NCBI GenBank assembly: GCA_016782865.1
Contig: JADHXR010000007.1
Coordinates: 1-64,000 of the forward strand
Origin: Phycisphaerae bacterium
GTDB taxonomy: Bacteria; Planctomycetota; Phycisphaerae; Sedimentisphaerales; Anaerobacaceae
Direction: 5' to 3'
DNA: 64,000 bases
Below, in pieces: positions 7,814 through 17,304 of the stretch. The stretch's first letter is position 1. The number at the start of each line of letters is the position of its first letter. Under the pieces are notes generated by a model. The model was given only the letters and a program-made list of their open reading frames with translations. It had not been told where the DNA came from and did not search any database. The position numbers were made by a program, and so were the translations under genes.

Positions 7814-9502
7814 ATGAAGAAGATAGTTCTAATAACGTTGGTCGTCATTCTATCAGTCTTGATTATTACGGCTGACGCCAATGGCGTCCCTAATCGTAGT
7901 CCACAGACAAGTCACGATGTGGCAGTTACTAATATGTCAGCACCTTCAAGCTGTGCTCAAGGAGCCATTGTTCCTGTAGTGGTAAAGGTGGCTAATCAGG
8001 GTAATTGCAGGGAATCTTTTGTTTTCAAATTGACCGACGTCACTAATGGTCTAAAAATAGGAAGCCAGTCAGTGACGTTATCTGCGGCTGGTAAAGGAGG
8101 CATTGATGCAACAGTTGATGTAATCCTTAATGCCGAGGGTACCGGGGTGCAGCAGTTCGGTAACTATCCTCGCTGTGGCGATGTCAACCGCGATGGCTAC
8201 GATGACCTTTTGGTGACCGCCGCCTACTGGAATGATGATAATAAGCAGGGGCGTGCCTATATCTATTTCGGCAGTGAGAACGGGATTGATGATAAACCCG
8301 ATTGGATAGTTACCGGAGAGAATCCTGGTGATTACTTCGGAGAGGGATGTGCTCTTGGCGACATAAACGGTGACGGTTACGATGATGTGGTAATAGGAGC
8401 ACTTGGATATAACAACAGACAGGGCAGAGCATACATATTCTTTGGTGGCGATGGTATTGGCGATGAAGCCGATGTAATCCTTGAAGGAGAACCGAGAACA
8501 ACTGGCGGATTTGGCCGAGAGGTCTATATAGGCTATATTGATGATGACAAATATGCTGATGTGATGATTAATGCTAACTATTATAACTCTGATACAGGCC
8601 GGGTCTATCTTTTTTATGGTGGAGACCCGATGGATACTGTTGCTGGTAAAATTATTGATGGAGAAACTCCAGGGGACAGGATCGGTCGCGAGGGGCACAT
8701 TGGCGAGGACGTAAACGGTGATGGCTATGGTGACATTCTTTTAGGAGCAAGGGCCTGGGATGGCGAGAGAGGCCGGGCTTATCTTTTCTACGGCGGCCCT
8801 CGCAAGACTATGGATACCGTGTGTGATAAGGTTTTTACCGGTCAGGCCCAAGGCGACAGATTTGGTTGCGATGTTTGCCTTGCTGACATTGATAACGACG
8901 GTCTCGCTGACGTTCTCATCGGGGCCCCAGCAAGTATGAACCGAGGTCTGGTCAACCTCTACTGGGGTGCGGCAGATATGGATACTAAACCTGATCTTGT
9001 TCTCGATGGAGAAGAAGGTGCCAAATCCAGTTTTGGACATCATATTGAGGCTGGTTGCTTCAATGCTGACTATCATCCCGATCTTATTGTCGGTGCATGT
9101 AGCTACCTCCACTCTGGCAAGCCAAGAGGTAGGGTTTACCTTTTCTATGGTAACGAAAGGGCCTCAATTGACACACGGCCGGACGTCATCTTTAAAGGAG
9201 AAGAGCCGGGTTCATTTTTCAGTACAAAGAATGCTGTTGGCGACTTCAACGGTGACAAGTTAGATGATCTTTACATTGCGGCAGTCTATTATCCTAATTA
9301 TCGCCGCCAAGGGAGGGGGTATACATACTACAACAATCCCTATCCCTCCAGGGATATAAAGATGAATTGGGACACTACCAACACTTTAATCGGAGACCAT
9401 ATCCTTAAGGTAGAGATAAGCCCAGTTGCAGGAGAAGAGGATACAGCAGACAACACTATGACCACAACGGTTAATGTCGAATCAAAGGTGAAGGAAGAAT
9501 GA
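7814..9502 (+). CDS. Exported CARDB / FG-GAP propeller protein, copy 2
   Basis: 562 aa paralogue of the 5932-7632 product with the same layout: signal peptide (1-25), first CARDB half (about 34-90, again with two cysteines at 47 and 65), seven FG-GAP repeats (for example GDINGDGYDDVVIGA with GRAYIFFGG) and second CARDB half (IKMNWDTTNTLIGDHILKVE). The DNA from 5905-6024 and 7787-7906 differs at only three of 120 positions, while the propellers are clearly diverged. The gene ends ATGA, overlapping the pepA start at 9499 by 4 nt, so the two are probably co-translated. The function is unknown; calcium-dependent surface binding is inferred. Confidence 0.87.
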   Translation: MKKIVLITLVVILSVLIITADANGVPNRSPQTSHDVAVTNMSAPSSCAQGAIVPVVVKVANQGNCRESFVFKLTDVTNGLKIGSQSVTLSAAGKGGIDATVDVILNAEGTGVQQFGNYPRCGDVNRDGYDDLLVTAAYWNDDNKQGRAYIYFGSENGIDDKPDWIVTGENPGDYFGEGCALGDINGDGYDDVVIGALGYNNRQGRAYIFFGGDGIGDEADVILEGEPRTTGGFGREVYIGYIDDDKYADVMINANYYNSDTGRVYLFYGGDPMDTVAGKIIDGETPGDRIGREGHIGEDVNGDGYGDILLGARAWDGERGRAYLFYGGPRKTMDTVCDKVFTGQAQGDRFGCDVCLADIDNDGLADVLIGAPASMNRGLVNLYWGAADMDTKPDLVLDGEEGAKSSFGHHIEAGCFNADYHPDLIVGACSYLHSGKPRGRVYLFYGNERASIDTRPDVIFKGEEPGSFFSTKNAVGDFNGDKLDDLYIAAVYYPNYRRQGRGYTYYNNPYPSRDIKMNWDTTNTLIGDHILKVEISPVAGEEDTADNTMTTTVNVESKVKEE

Positions 9503-11040
9503 AAGAGATCATGGATGTGAAACTGGGAACACGGACTGCCGATCTGCGCGAGTATAAAGCAGACATGCTTGCCGTAGGATTGTACTGCGACGCCAAGGGG
9601 CTGGACAAGCTGACCAAAGGGCTTGACCGTAAGCTCAAAGGCGCGATCGACAGACTGATTAGATTGGGTGATTTCAAAGGAAAAGACGGGACCGGAGCCG
9701 TTGTCTACGGCAACGCTAAGATAGGTGCCAAGAGAGTCTTGCTTGTCGGCCTGGGGGAGAAGAAGAAGGTGACGCTCGATACGATTCGCAAGGCGTCGGC
9801 GTACGCGGCGAAACAGTCCGTTGAGATGAAGGCGAAAACTCTCGGCCTGGCGCTTCACAGCGCGTTTGGGGCCAGGTTCGACCCGGCGGCGATGGGGCAG
9901 GCGTGCGCCGAAGGAACGTGCTTCGGCAGTTATCGCTATGACGAATTTGTCACTGGAAATGGAAATGGGCGGTTGGGTTCACTCAAGGTTGAGTTGATAG
10001 ATTCTTATACCGCGAGAACGAAAGAACTGAAAAAGGGTGTCTTGAAAGGCGCCATCGTAGGCAAGGCGCAGAACTACGCCCGGACGATTGCAAATCGCCC
10101 GGCCAATGTGATATACCCGGCCACACTGGCCGCGGAGGCAAAGAAATTGGCCCGTGGTTCGAGCACGCTCAAGTGCACGGTTTTCGACGAAAGGCAGATG
10201 ATTGAAAAAGGCATGGGCGGCGTCCTCGCGGTCGGCTCCGGTTCCGAGCACAGACCGAAATTCATCGTGCTCAAACATACCCCTGCAGGCAAGACGGGCA
10301 GGACCGAGGCGAAGATCGCTCTGGTGGGCAAAGCGATAACATTCGACTCCGGAGGTATCAGCCTCAAGCCTGCGCCCAATATGGAAGAGATGAAATTCGA
10401 CAAGTCCGGGGGAATCGCCGTGTTGGCGACCATGAAAGCAGTCGCCGAGCTGGGATTGCCGATCGGCGTTTATGGGATAATCCCCTCGGCTGAGAATGTG
10501 CCGAGCGGGACGAGCTATCGGCCCGGTGATATTATTACTACTTACAGCGGCAAGACCGTTGAGGTCCAGAATACCGACGCCGAGGGCAGGATGATATTGT
10601 GTGACGGGCTCAGCTACGCTGTCAGGCAGAAGTGCGAGACCGTTATTGACGTGGCGACATTGACCGGCGCCTGTCTGGTTGCGCTGGGCAGGTACATGGC
10701 CGGACTGATGGGCAACGACGACAAACTGATAAAACAGCTTCAGAAAGCATCGCAGCAGAGCGGTGAAAAGGTCTGGCACCTGCCGAGCGGCGAGGAGTAT
10801 GCGAAAGAGATGAAGAGCAAGATTGCCGATTTGAAGAATATCGGCAGCAGATGGGGCGGGGCATGCACTGCGGCGGCATTCCTCAGGCAGTTTATCGGTG
10901 ATGCGAAGTGGGCGCATCTGGATATCGCGGGCGTGGATGTGTTCCAGAAGCCCACGGAATTCTCAGCCGAAGGCTCAACGGGCTTCGGCGTGAGGCTGCT
11001 TACGACTTATCTGGCGAATCTGGCGGCTGCCAAAGACTAA
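9499..11040 (+). CDS. pepA: Leucyl aminopeptidase (M17, cytosol aminopeptidase)
   Basis: 513 aa, removes N-terminal residues from peptides in the cytoplasm with two metal ions. All E. coli PepA active-site positions are found shifted by +8: Lys278, Asp283, Lys290 ([15 protein letters not shown]), Asp301, and Asp360, Glu362, Arg364 in NTDAEGR. The N-terminal macro-like domain covers about 1-180. The ATG at 9499 overlaps the stop of the preceding gene; a second ATG at 9511 is possible. PepA can also bind DNA in some bacteria, but nothing here tests that. It is followed by folE after 26 nt. Confidence 0.96.
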   Translation: MKEIMDVKLGTRTADLREYKADMLAVGLYCDAKGLDKLTKGLDRKLKGAIDRLIRLGDFKGKDGTGAVVYGNAKIGAKRVLLVGLGEKKKVTLDTIRKASAYAAKQSVEMKAKTLGLALHSAFGARFDPAAMGQACAEGTCFGSYRYDEFVTGNGNGRLGSLKVELIDSYTARTKELKKGVLKGAIVGKAQNYARTIANRPANVIYPATLAAEAKKLARGSSTLKCTVFDERQMIEKGMGGVLAVGSGSEHRPKFIVLKHTPAGKTGRTEAKIALVGKAITFDSGGISLKPAPNMEEMKFDKSGGIAVLATMKAVAELGLPIGVYGIIPSAENVPSGTSYRPGDIITTYSGKTVEVQNTDAEGRMILCDGLSYAVRQKCETVIDVATLTGACLVALGRYMAGLMGNDDKLIKQLQKASQQSGEKVWHLPSGEEYAKEMKSKIADLKNIGSRWGGACTAAAFLRQFIGDAKWAHLDIAGVDVFQKPTEFSAEGSTGFGVRLLTTYLANLAAAKD

Positions 11041-11066
11041 AGTGCGGGCAAACGGAAGCGAGGAAC

Positions 11067-11642
11067 ATGACCAAGAAGAACAAACCGATAGATAGTGAGA
11101 GAATAAAGAAAGCTGTCAGGGAAATACTGCTGGCCGTCGGTGAAGACGTTGAGCGAGAGGGGCTGAAAGAAACGCCCGATCGAGTGGCAAGGATGTATGC
11201 CGAGTTGCTGGGCGGGATGCGCGAAGAGCCTGAGAAGCATCTTCGCAGCGTTTTTACCGAGAACTACGAGGAAATCGTTCTTCTGCGCAATGTCCCCTTT
11301 TACAGCATCTGCGAGCATCATATGATGCCGTTTATAGGCTCGGCCCATGTCGCATACTTGCCGTCGGGATCGGTGCTGGGCGTCAGCAAGCTGGCCCGCA
11401 TCGTGGATTCTTTTGCCCGCCGGCTCCAGACTCAGGAAAGGCTCACATACCAGATAGCCGATTTCATAATGAGCAGCTTGAAGTCGCAGGGGGTGGCCGT
11501 TGTGCTCGAGGCTTCTCATAGCTGCATGACCATTCGGGGCATAAAGAAACCCGGCTCGACAATGGTGACCTCGGCCCTTCGCGGGATATTCAAGAGAGAT
11601 CCAAAGAGCCGAAGCGAGATTATGAGCCTGATGCACAAGTAG
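11067..11642 (+). CDS. folE: GTP cyclohydrolase I
   Basis: 191 aa; converts GTP to 7,8-dihydroneopterin triphosphate, the entry to folate and queuosine/deazapurine synthesis. Zinc ligands Cys82 and His85 ([10 protein letters not shown]) and Cys153 ([10 protein letters not shown]) are present. I chose ATG 11067, which has an AGCGAGGA RBS and gives the normal family length; a longer frame open from 10908 would overlap pepA. The next gene, 22 nt downstream, is a QueD-like enzyme that uses this product, supporting a pterin/queuosine pair. Confidence 0.96.
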   Translation: MTKKNKPIDSERIKKAVREILLAVGEDVEREGLKETPDRVARMYAELLGGMREEPEKHLRSVFTENYEEIVLLRNVPFYSICEHHMMPFIGSAHVAYLPSGSVLGVSKLARIVDSFARRLQTQERLTYQIADFIMSSLKSQGVAVVLEASHSCMTIRGIKKPGSTMVTSALRGIFKRDPKSRSEIMSLMHK

Positions 11643-11664
11643 AAGGTACAGAGGGATTTCGCTA

Positions 11665-12462
11665 ATGCACAAGCTGGCCAGGCAGGTGCGGTTTTCGATA
11701 AATCCTTTTCTGTCGCAAGAATGCACAGGGTTCAATTCTTTTGCATCCAAACCGGCGGGCGAGGGCCTGTCAATATTCCTGGAGTTGTCCGTCGAGATTC
11801 TCGGCGACATTGGGCCCGAGACGGGGTTCGTCGTTAATGTAGTCGATATCGACAGGGGCGTTCGCGAATTCGTTGTGCCGCTTTTCACCGAGCGCATAAA
11901 GCAGGATTTTTGCCGGACCAGACATATCGGGCTCTTCGCCATAGCGGAACTCTTGAGGTTGGCCTGGGCCCAATTGTCCGATAAGTTCGGCCCTGCCAGG
12001 CTTAGCAAGTTGAGTTTGAAGCTGAATCCTTTCAGAAGAATTGCCATCAGTTCAGGGGATCCGGAAATGGTTTATTTCTGTGAGAAGTTTGAATTTGCCG
12101 CGATGCACAAGCTTTGGAACCACGACTTTTCCGAGCAAGAGAACTTTGAGGTCTTCGGAAAATGCGCCAACCCCACGGGTCACGGGCACAACTATGTTGT
12201 CGAGATCGCGATAAAGATGCCGGCGACGAGAAATGACTTTCGCATAGGCGATTTTGAACGGACGGTAAACCACGACCTCATAAAACTGCTCGACCACAGG
12301 AACTTGAATGTCGACGTCGAGCAATTCGGTAAAACCAATCCCACCATCGAAAATATCGCGGCTTTCGCGTGGAACAAGCTCGTCGGCAAGTTCGGCGAGG
12401 CGAACCTTCACCGCGTAACCGTCTGGGAAACCGACAAGACATATTGCACATATTACGGCTGA
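11665..12462 (+). CDS. queD: Tandem-domain 6-carboxytetrahydropterin synthase (QueD-like)
   Basis: 265 aa, about twice QueD length, made of two 6-pyruvoyl-tetrahydropterin-synthase-like domains. The second (about 136-265) carries the zinc histidines His148 (FAAMHKL), His173 and His175 (GHGHNY), a candidate catalytic Cys167 (GKCANPTGHGH), the LDH motif (Asp210-His211) and WET near the end. The first (about 5-125, NSFASKPAGEGL, TGFVVNVVDIDRGV) has the fold's strand pattern but none of these residues. QueD turns dihydroneopterin triphosphate into 6-carboxytetrahydropterin on the way to queuosine. The first domain is probably structural or regulatory. Confidence 0.88.
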   Translation: MHKLARQVRFSINPFLSQECTGFNSFASKPAGEGLSIFLELSVEILGDIGPETGFVVNVVDIDRGVREFVVPLFTERIKQDFCRTRHIGLFAIAELLRLAWAQLSDKFGPARLSKLSLKLNPFRRIAISSGDPEMVYFCEKFEFAAMHKLWNHDFSEQENFEVFGKCANPTGHGHNYVVEIAIKMPATRNDFRIGDFERTVNHDLIKLLDHRNLNVDVEQFGKTNPTIENIAAFAWNKLVGKFGEANLHRVTVWETDKTYCTYYG

Positions 12463-13037
12463 GGCGCCGACAGACGGCTTTTGTCCCGGACATTGCGAAC
12501 TTACAGTGATTGTGGTCCCAAACCGCCCATTTCTCGTTGGATTGTGGCTACGCGAAATACGTATTTGCCGCACCTGTGTGGACAGTACTCCGGGAGAATA
12601 GTGCTTAACAAACAGATTGATCTATTGGCAGTTCAAGGACTATGGAAAAAACTGATCCTTGCTCTATATCAGCCCTTACCTCTACACCCAAAAGCTCTGC
12701 CACTTTCCGAACGACTGCCAGGCCGATTCCGCAATGCGCGCCTGTGTCAGTTCGTGCGGTATCACCCCGCCAGAAGAAATCAAATACATGTTCGTCTTTG
12801 CTAAAGCTATGTTCTTTATTTGCCGATACTTATGGTGTAGAACGGCTGCCGGTCAGTCCGCGCGCGGCCGGGCGTGGATATAGATTGTGTCGGCGAGTGA
12901 TCGCGGCGAGTACGACCGCAGAGAAATCGTCTCACGCTAAGAGTTAGGGTATTACAGCGAGGCTGAATTTGCTTTTTGCGCAGCCGACGGGGACGAAGTC
13001 CAAGCGGAGCGCCCCGCACGTGAGCACATCTTCGATG
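12463..13037. other. Spacer without recognisable gene
   Basis: About 575 nt between the pterin genes and the polysaccharide operon. Short open frames occur on both strands, but none has a recognisable product or RBS, and I see no tRNA-like or terminator hairpin. It ends at the promoter upstream of the epimerase gene. Confidence 0.4.
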
Positions 13038-13065
13038 TTGACAATTGACCAACGCTCACTATTCT
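13038..13065 (+). promoter_or_regulatory. Promoter of the exopolysaccharide operon
   Basis: TTGACA (13038-13043) and TATTCT (13060-13065), spacer 16 nt. It predicts a leader of about 25 nt before ATG 13097. It is the only good promoter seen ahead of the contiguous gene run 13097-30291. Confidence 0.6.
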
Positions 13066-13096
13066 TGTTGAGAAAAGTAAATCCTCTGGGGTTGAT

Positions 13097-14074
13097 ATGA
13101 AAGCATTAGTTACAGGCGGAGCGGGTTTTATAGGTTCTCATCTGGCGGAGCGTCTGCTCGAAGATGGTCATCAAGTGGCGGTCGTCGACAACCTTAGCAC
13201 GGGCAGTTTGGAAAACATCGAGACTTTCAAAGAGCGTGCCGGCTTTGAGCTTGTCACTGGCGATATTCGCAATGTCGAGTTAATGGAACCTCTCGCAGAG
13301 CGATGTGACATGATTTTTCATCTGGCTGCCGCTGTCGGTGTCAGATTGATAGCCGAGGATCCCGTGCACACGATCGAAACCAACGTCGGCGGCACGGAGA
13401 TCGTGCTGGATATCGCCAAGAAGTTCAGCAAGAGAATCTTCATTGCTTCGAGCAGCGAAGTCTACGGCAAGAGCGAAGCGGTCCCTTTTAGTGAAGAGGA
13501 CGACATTGTGCTCGGCAGCACTAGCATGCCGCGCTGGGCGTACGCCTGCAGCAAGGCGATAGACGAGTTCCTGGGTCTGGCTTTCTATCAACAGTACGGG
13601 CTGGGTGTAGTTATCGCCCGGTTCTTCAACACGATCGGGCCAAGGCAGACGGGCCAGTACGGGATGGTAGTGCCTCGATTCGTTCAGATGGCGCTCAACG
13701 ACGAGCCTGTTCTGATTTACGGTACGGGCAGGCAAACGCGCTGTTTCTGTTACGTGGCCGACGTTGTCGAGGCTGTCATCAGGCTGATGAATTGCGAGCG
13801 CGCAGCCGGTAGGGTATACAATGTCGGTTCGAGCGAGGAAATCTCCATCGAAGCGCTTGCCGGCAAGATAATCGAAATGACGCACAGCAAGAGCCAAAAG
13901 CAATTTGTGCCTTACGAGGTCGCTTACGGCAGAGCCATCGAGGATATGATGCGGCGCGTGCCGTCTCTGGAGCGAATCAAGGAGACGGTCGGCTGGGAAT
14001 CCAAGACAAGCCTGGAAGAAATCCTGCGAGTGATCACGGAGAGTTTTAGGCGAAACTCACGACCCAATAATTGA
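13097..14074 (+). CDS. NAD-dependent nucleotide-sugar epimerase/dehydratase
   Basis: 325 aa extended short-chain dehydrogenase. Rossmann motif GGAGFIGSHL at 8-17; catalytic Ser near 118-120 (IASSSEVYG), Tyr149 and Lys153 (YACSK). The late segment IARFFNTIGPRQ is typical of UDP-glucose 4-epimerase, UDP-glucuronate decarboxylase and dTDP-glucose dehydratase relatives. It makes or remodels a nucleotide sugar for the polymer built by the genes downstream. It overlaps the fucokinase gene by an ATGA. The exact substrate cannot be read from the sequence. Confidence 0.88.
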   Translation: MKALVTGGAGFIGSHLAERLLEDGHQVAVVDNLSTGSLENIETFKERAGFELVTGDIRNVELMEPLAERCDMIFHLAAAVGVRLIAEDPVHTIETNVGGTEIVLDIAKKFSKRIFIASSSEVYGKSEAVPFSEEDDIVLGSTSMPRWAYACSKAIDEFLGLAFYQQYGLGVVIARFFNTIGPRQTGQYGMVVPRFVQMALNDEPVLIYGTGRQTRCFCYVADVVEAVIRLMNCERAAGRVYNVGSSEEISIEALAGKIIEMTHSKSQKQFVPYEVAYGRAIEDMMRRVPSLERIKETVGWESKTSLEEILRVITESFRRNSRPNN

Positions 14075-17000
14075 TTCGGTTTTGGGCAATTATCATGCAC
14101 ATGCGGGCAAGATTAGATCAGTGGGACTACCTCATAATCACCGCTTCCAATGAGGCGCAGGCCCTCGCGTATGAATCGCAACTTGGATTGCGCCGGGACC
14201 TGGGGCTGCTCAGCAACATCCGCAACGTGTTGGTCGTGGCTGATCCCGGCGGAAAGCGAATCGGCAGCGGAGGCAGCACGCTCTATTGCCTGACCGAAGT
14301 GCTCAATCAGCAAGCTGACAAGGACGCCAGGGCAACAGACCCCCAGGCGTGGGAGAAGACTCTCGGTGGATTGCGAATTCTGATCGTCCACGCCGGGGGG
14401 GATTCGAGGAGGTTGCCTGCATACGGCCCCTGCGGAAAGATATTTGTTCCGGTCCCGTCCAAGAATGACACCGCCGTACCCGCGAGTTTGTTCGATCGTC
14501 AATTGCCGGCGTATCTGGCGTTGCCCGAGCCGGCCGCCGGCACAGGCCAGGTGGTGATAACATCGGGTGACGTTTTGCTGAGATTCGAGCCTTCTGAAGT
14601 GACATTTTCCGACCACGGCGTCACTGGATTGGCCTGTTATGCTTTGCCCGAGCAGGCAAGCAGACACGGCGTCTTTTGCAGGGGGCAGGGCGATGAGGTA
14701 AGAGTTTATTTGCAGAAGCCTTCAGTGAAAGAGCAGGAAGAAAAAGGGGCCGTGGACGCATACGGTCAGAGCTGCCTGGATATCGGCGTAATGAACTTCG
14801 ATGCGAAGACCGCCGCCAGGATGCTGGACACTTTCGGGGTTTGTGCCGGCCGGGACGGCAAACTTGTTCTCAGCGGCTCGATGGGCCGGGCGGTTGCCGA
14901 GCACGGCCTGGATTTCTATCGTGAGATATGTTGTGCGATGGGCGGCGAGGCCTGTAGATCCGAACATCGACAATCCGCCCGCAACAGCGGTTCAAAATGG
15001 AGCAAGGCTGAACTGGACAGGCTGTTCGAGGCCTTTTCGCCGGTGCCTTTCAGCATGACGTTGCTGAGGCATTGTGACTTCCTGGACTTCGGCACAAGCA
15101 GGGCGATCATCAGCAGCGGGACCAGGCTCTTGCAGGAGGACCGTGGAGCATCCAATCTGCAGACCTTTCTCAATATCAACAATGAAATCTCAGACGGCGG
15201 CGCAGTCAAAGGGACATCTTCCTGGGTAGAGGGCTGCCGCGTAAGTTCATCGCTGACTCTGGGCGGCGAGAACGTGGTTGTTGGCCTCGATGTCGATGAA
15301 CCGATTTCCTTGCCTCCGAGGGCATGTCTCGACGTAATTAGGGGTCGCAGCGCAGACGGCCGGGACGTTTGGTTTGTGCGTTGTTACAGCATCGACGACA
15401 CGTTCAAGGAACCTGTCGAGCAAGCCGGTAGTTTCTGTGGAGTCGACGTATTCGAATGGCTCGAGGCCGTTGGCGCCAACCCAGAAGATATCTGGGACTT
15501 AGGTTTAACCGCCGGGCAGCGGAGCATTTGGAACGCCCGTCTATTTCCGGCGGTGGAAATTCACACTGAGTACAGGCGATGGTTGTGGATGCTCGATCCG
15601 AGAAACGCGCACACTGAGGACACCGAGGCGTGGCGCAAGGCGGACAGATACAATCTCGAGCAGATTCTGGCACTGGCCGATCATGATGACTTCTACAAAC
15701 GGCGAAACGCAATTCGGGCAAAGATAATCCGGCACTCTCTCAGGCGGGTCTTTCACCCGCGAAGTGGATTCTCCAGTTCCGAGCTGGCGCATCTTTTGAG
15801 TGACGCGGATGATTTGAGCGCGTGGGTCTCGGAAATTCTCACAGAAGCTCACTGGCATTTTAGAAACAGTGCGAGCGGCGATGTCGAATCCCTCGTGTTT
15901 CCGCGAATCATCCATACGCTTGGTTCTGCGCTTGCTGAGCTTTCCAAGGGCGGCGACCGGCCGCTGTCGAGAGCCTTGCCTTCTCTAAAGCAGCTAATCG
16001 GTCCGGCGCAGCAGGACTGGCTTTCTTCTCTGGGGCTTGATTTGGATTCGAAGGTTTCGATTCTCGAATGGACTCGCCGGGCGCGGGCGGCTGCGTTCGA
16101 AGGATTGGGCAGCGCTATCGTTGCCGGCGGTTCCAAGCGGGACGTCCGTCCCGTAAGCGTTCTGCGCAGTGATGAAATCGTCTGGGCGCGTGCCCCGGCT
16201 CGTCTTGATATGGGAGGCGGCTGGACCGACACGCCGCCGTACTCACTCGAGCATGGCGGTTGCGTAGTTAACGCCGCGGTCAATCTCAACGGTCAGCCGC
16301 CGATCCAGGCGTATGCCCGGGTTATAGACGAGCCGGTTATCCGCATCAGCTCGATCGATCTGGGGGCCAGACTCGAAATTACCTGTTTTGACGAGCTTCT
16401 GGACTACCGTGAGGCGACGGGCAACTTCGTGCTTGCCAAGGCGGCCCTGGCTCTATCGTGTCTGTCACCGCCTGTGAACGTTGACGCTGAGAATGTCAGC
16501 CTGAAGAAAATGTTGGAGCAATTCGGCGGTGGAATCGAGCTGACCACTCTCGCAGCGATTCCGAAGGGCAGCGGTCTGGGCACATCAAGCATAATGGGGG
16601 CAGTCATTCTCGCAGCGATCCAGCGAGTTATGGGCAAAGAACTATCGCGGCGTGAGCTGTTTCACAGTGTGCTTCGTCTGGAACAGGCTTTGACTACCGG
16701 GGGCGGGTGGCAAGACCAGATCGGCGGTGCGATAGACGGCGTCAAGATGGTTGTCACCGAGCCCGGATTCGTTCCCGATGCCCTGATTCACCATTTGCTG
16801 GGCGACATTTTGGACCCGAGAACCAACGGCGGCCTGAGCCTTCTATACTACACTGGAGTCACCAGGCTGGCCAAGAATATCCTGCAACAGGTCGTAGGAC
16901 GATATTTGAATCGGCACCGCGCTACGATGGCGACACTAAGACAGATTCACGCAGTGGCCGCCGAAGTGTCACAGGCACTGATGCGCAAAGACATCGAAGC

Positions 17001-17280
17001 GTTTGGGAGCCTTATTGCCGTCGCATGGCAGCTCAACAAGCAACTGGATCCGAACTCCAGCAACGATGAAATCGAATTGCTGTTTGAACGGGTCAATCCT
17101 TTCGTATACGGCGCGAAGCTGCTCGGCGCCGGCGGCGGCGGTTTCATGCTGATGATCTGTAAGTCGGCCGGCGACGCCTCATCGGTTCGAAGAATGCTCG
17201 AGGACGAACCGCCCAACGAGCGGGCAAGGTTCTTCGATTTTGACGTGAGCAGCGAGGGATTGACCGTTACAGTCTCTTGA
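14071..17280 (+). CDS. fkp: Bifunctional L-fucokinase / L-fucose-1-phosphate guanylyltransferase
   Basis: 1069 aa; resembles Bacteroides Fkp (949 aa) along its length. The N-terminal half is the GDP-fucose pyrophosphorylase part: G-rich loop GKRIGSGGSTL (about 64-74) and HAGGDSRRLPAYGPCGK (about 110-126). The C-terminal third is a GHMP kinase: ARLDMGGGWTDTPPYS (about 709-724), the ATP loop PKGSGLGTSS (about 830) and GAGGGGF (about 1019). It phosphorylates L-fucose and couples it to GTP to give GDP-L-fucose (salvage route). It overlaps the epimerase gene by 4 nt and heads the glycosyltransferase run, so the exported polymer is probably fucosylated. ATGs at 14095 and 14101 are possible alternative starts. 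Confidence 0.93.
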   Translation: MIRFWAIIMHMRARLDQWDYLIITASNEAQALAYESQLGLRRDLGLLSNIRNVLVVADPGGKRIGSGGSTLYCLTEVLNQQADKDARATDPQAWEKTLGGLRILIVHAGGDSRRLPAYGPCGKIFVPVPSKNDTAVPASLFDRQLPAYLALPEPAAGTGQVVITSGDVLLRFEPSEVTFSDHGVTGLACYALPEQASRHGVFCRGQGDEVRVYLQKPSVKEQEEKGAVDAYGQSCLDIGVMNFDAKTAARMLDTFGVCAGRDGKLVLSGSMGRAVAEHGLDFYREICCAMGGEACRSEHRQSARNSGSKWSKAELDRLFEAFSPVPFSMTLLRHCDFLDFGTSRAIISSGTRLLQEDRGASNLQTFLNINNEISDGGAVKGTSSWVEGCRVSSSLTLGGENVVVGLDVDEPISLPPRACLDVIRGRSADGRDVWFVRCYSIDDTFKEPVEQAGSFCGVDVFEWLEAVGANPEDIWDLGLTAGQRSIWNARLFPAVEIHTEYRRWLWMLDPRNAHTEDTEAWRKADRYNLEQILALADHDDFYKRRNAIRAKIIRHSLRRVFHPRSGFSSSELAHLLSDADDLSAWVSEILTEAHWHFRNSASGDVESLVFPRIIHTLGSALAELSKGGDRPLSRALPSLKQLIGPAQQDWLSSLGLDLDSKVSILEWTRRARAAAFEGLGSAIVAGGSKRDVRPVSVLRSDEIVWARAPARLDMGGGWTDTPPYSLEHGGCVVNAAVNLNGQPPIQAYARVIDEPVIRISSIDLGARLEITCFDELLDYREATGNFVLAKAALALSCLSPPVNVDAENVSLKKMLEQFGGGIELTTLAAIPKGSGLGTSSIMGAVILAAIQRVMGKELSRRELFHSVLRLEQALTTGGGWQDQIGGAIDGVKMVVTEPGFVPDALIHHLLGDILDPRTNGGLSLLYYTGVTRLAKNILQQVVGRYLNRHRATMATLRQIHAVAAEVSQALMRKDIEAFGSLIAVAWQLNKQLDPNSSNDEIELLFERVNPFVYGAKLLGAGGGGFMLMICKSAGDASSVRRMLEDEPPNERARFFDFDVSSEGLTVTVS

Positions 17281-17304
17281 AGGTCGGAGCAGTTCAACAC
17301 ATCC

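Noticed and set aside
9979-10917. 312-codon frame antisense to pepA
   Set aside because: Mirror of a conserved GC-rich gene; no RBS and composition unlike real proteins.
10908-11066. Upstream extension of folE to the longer in-frame ATG
   Set aside because: It would overlap pepA by over 130 nt, and the shorter start has an RBS and normal family length.
12463-13037. Possible small RNA or tRNA in the 575-nt spacer
   Set aside because: No cloverleaf, no GTTCRANYC-like T-loop and no terminator could be found.
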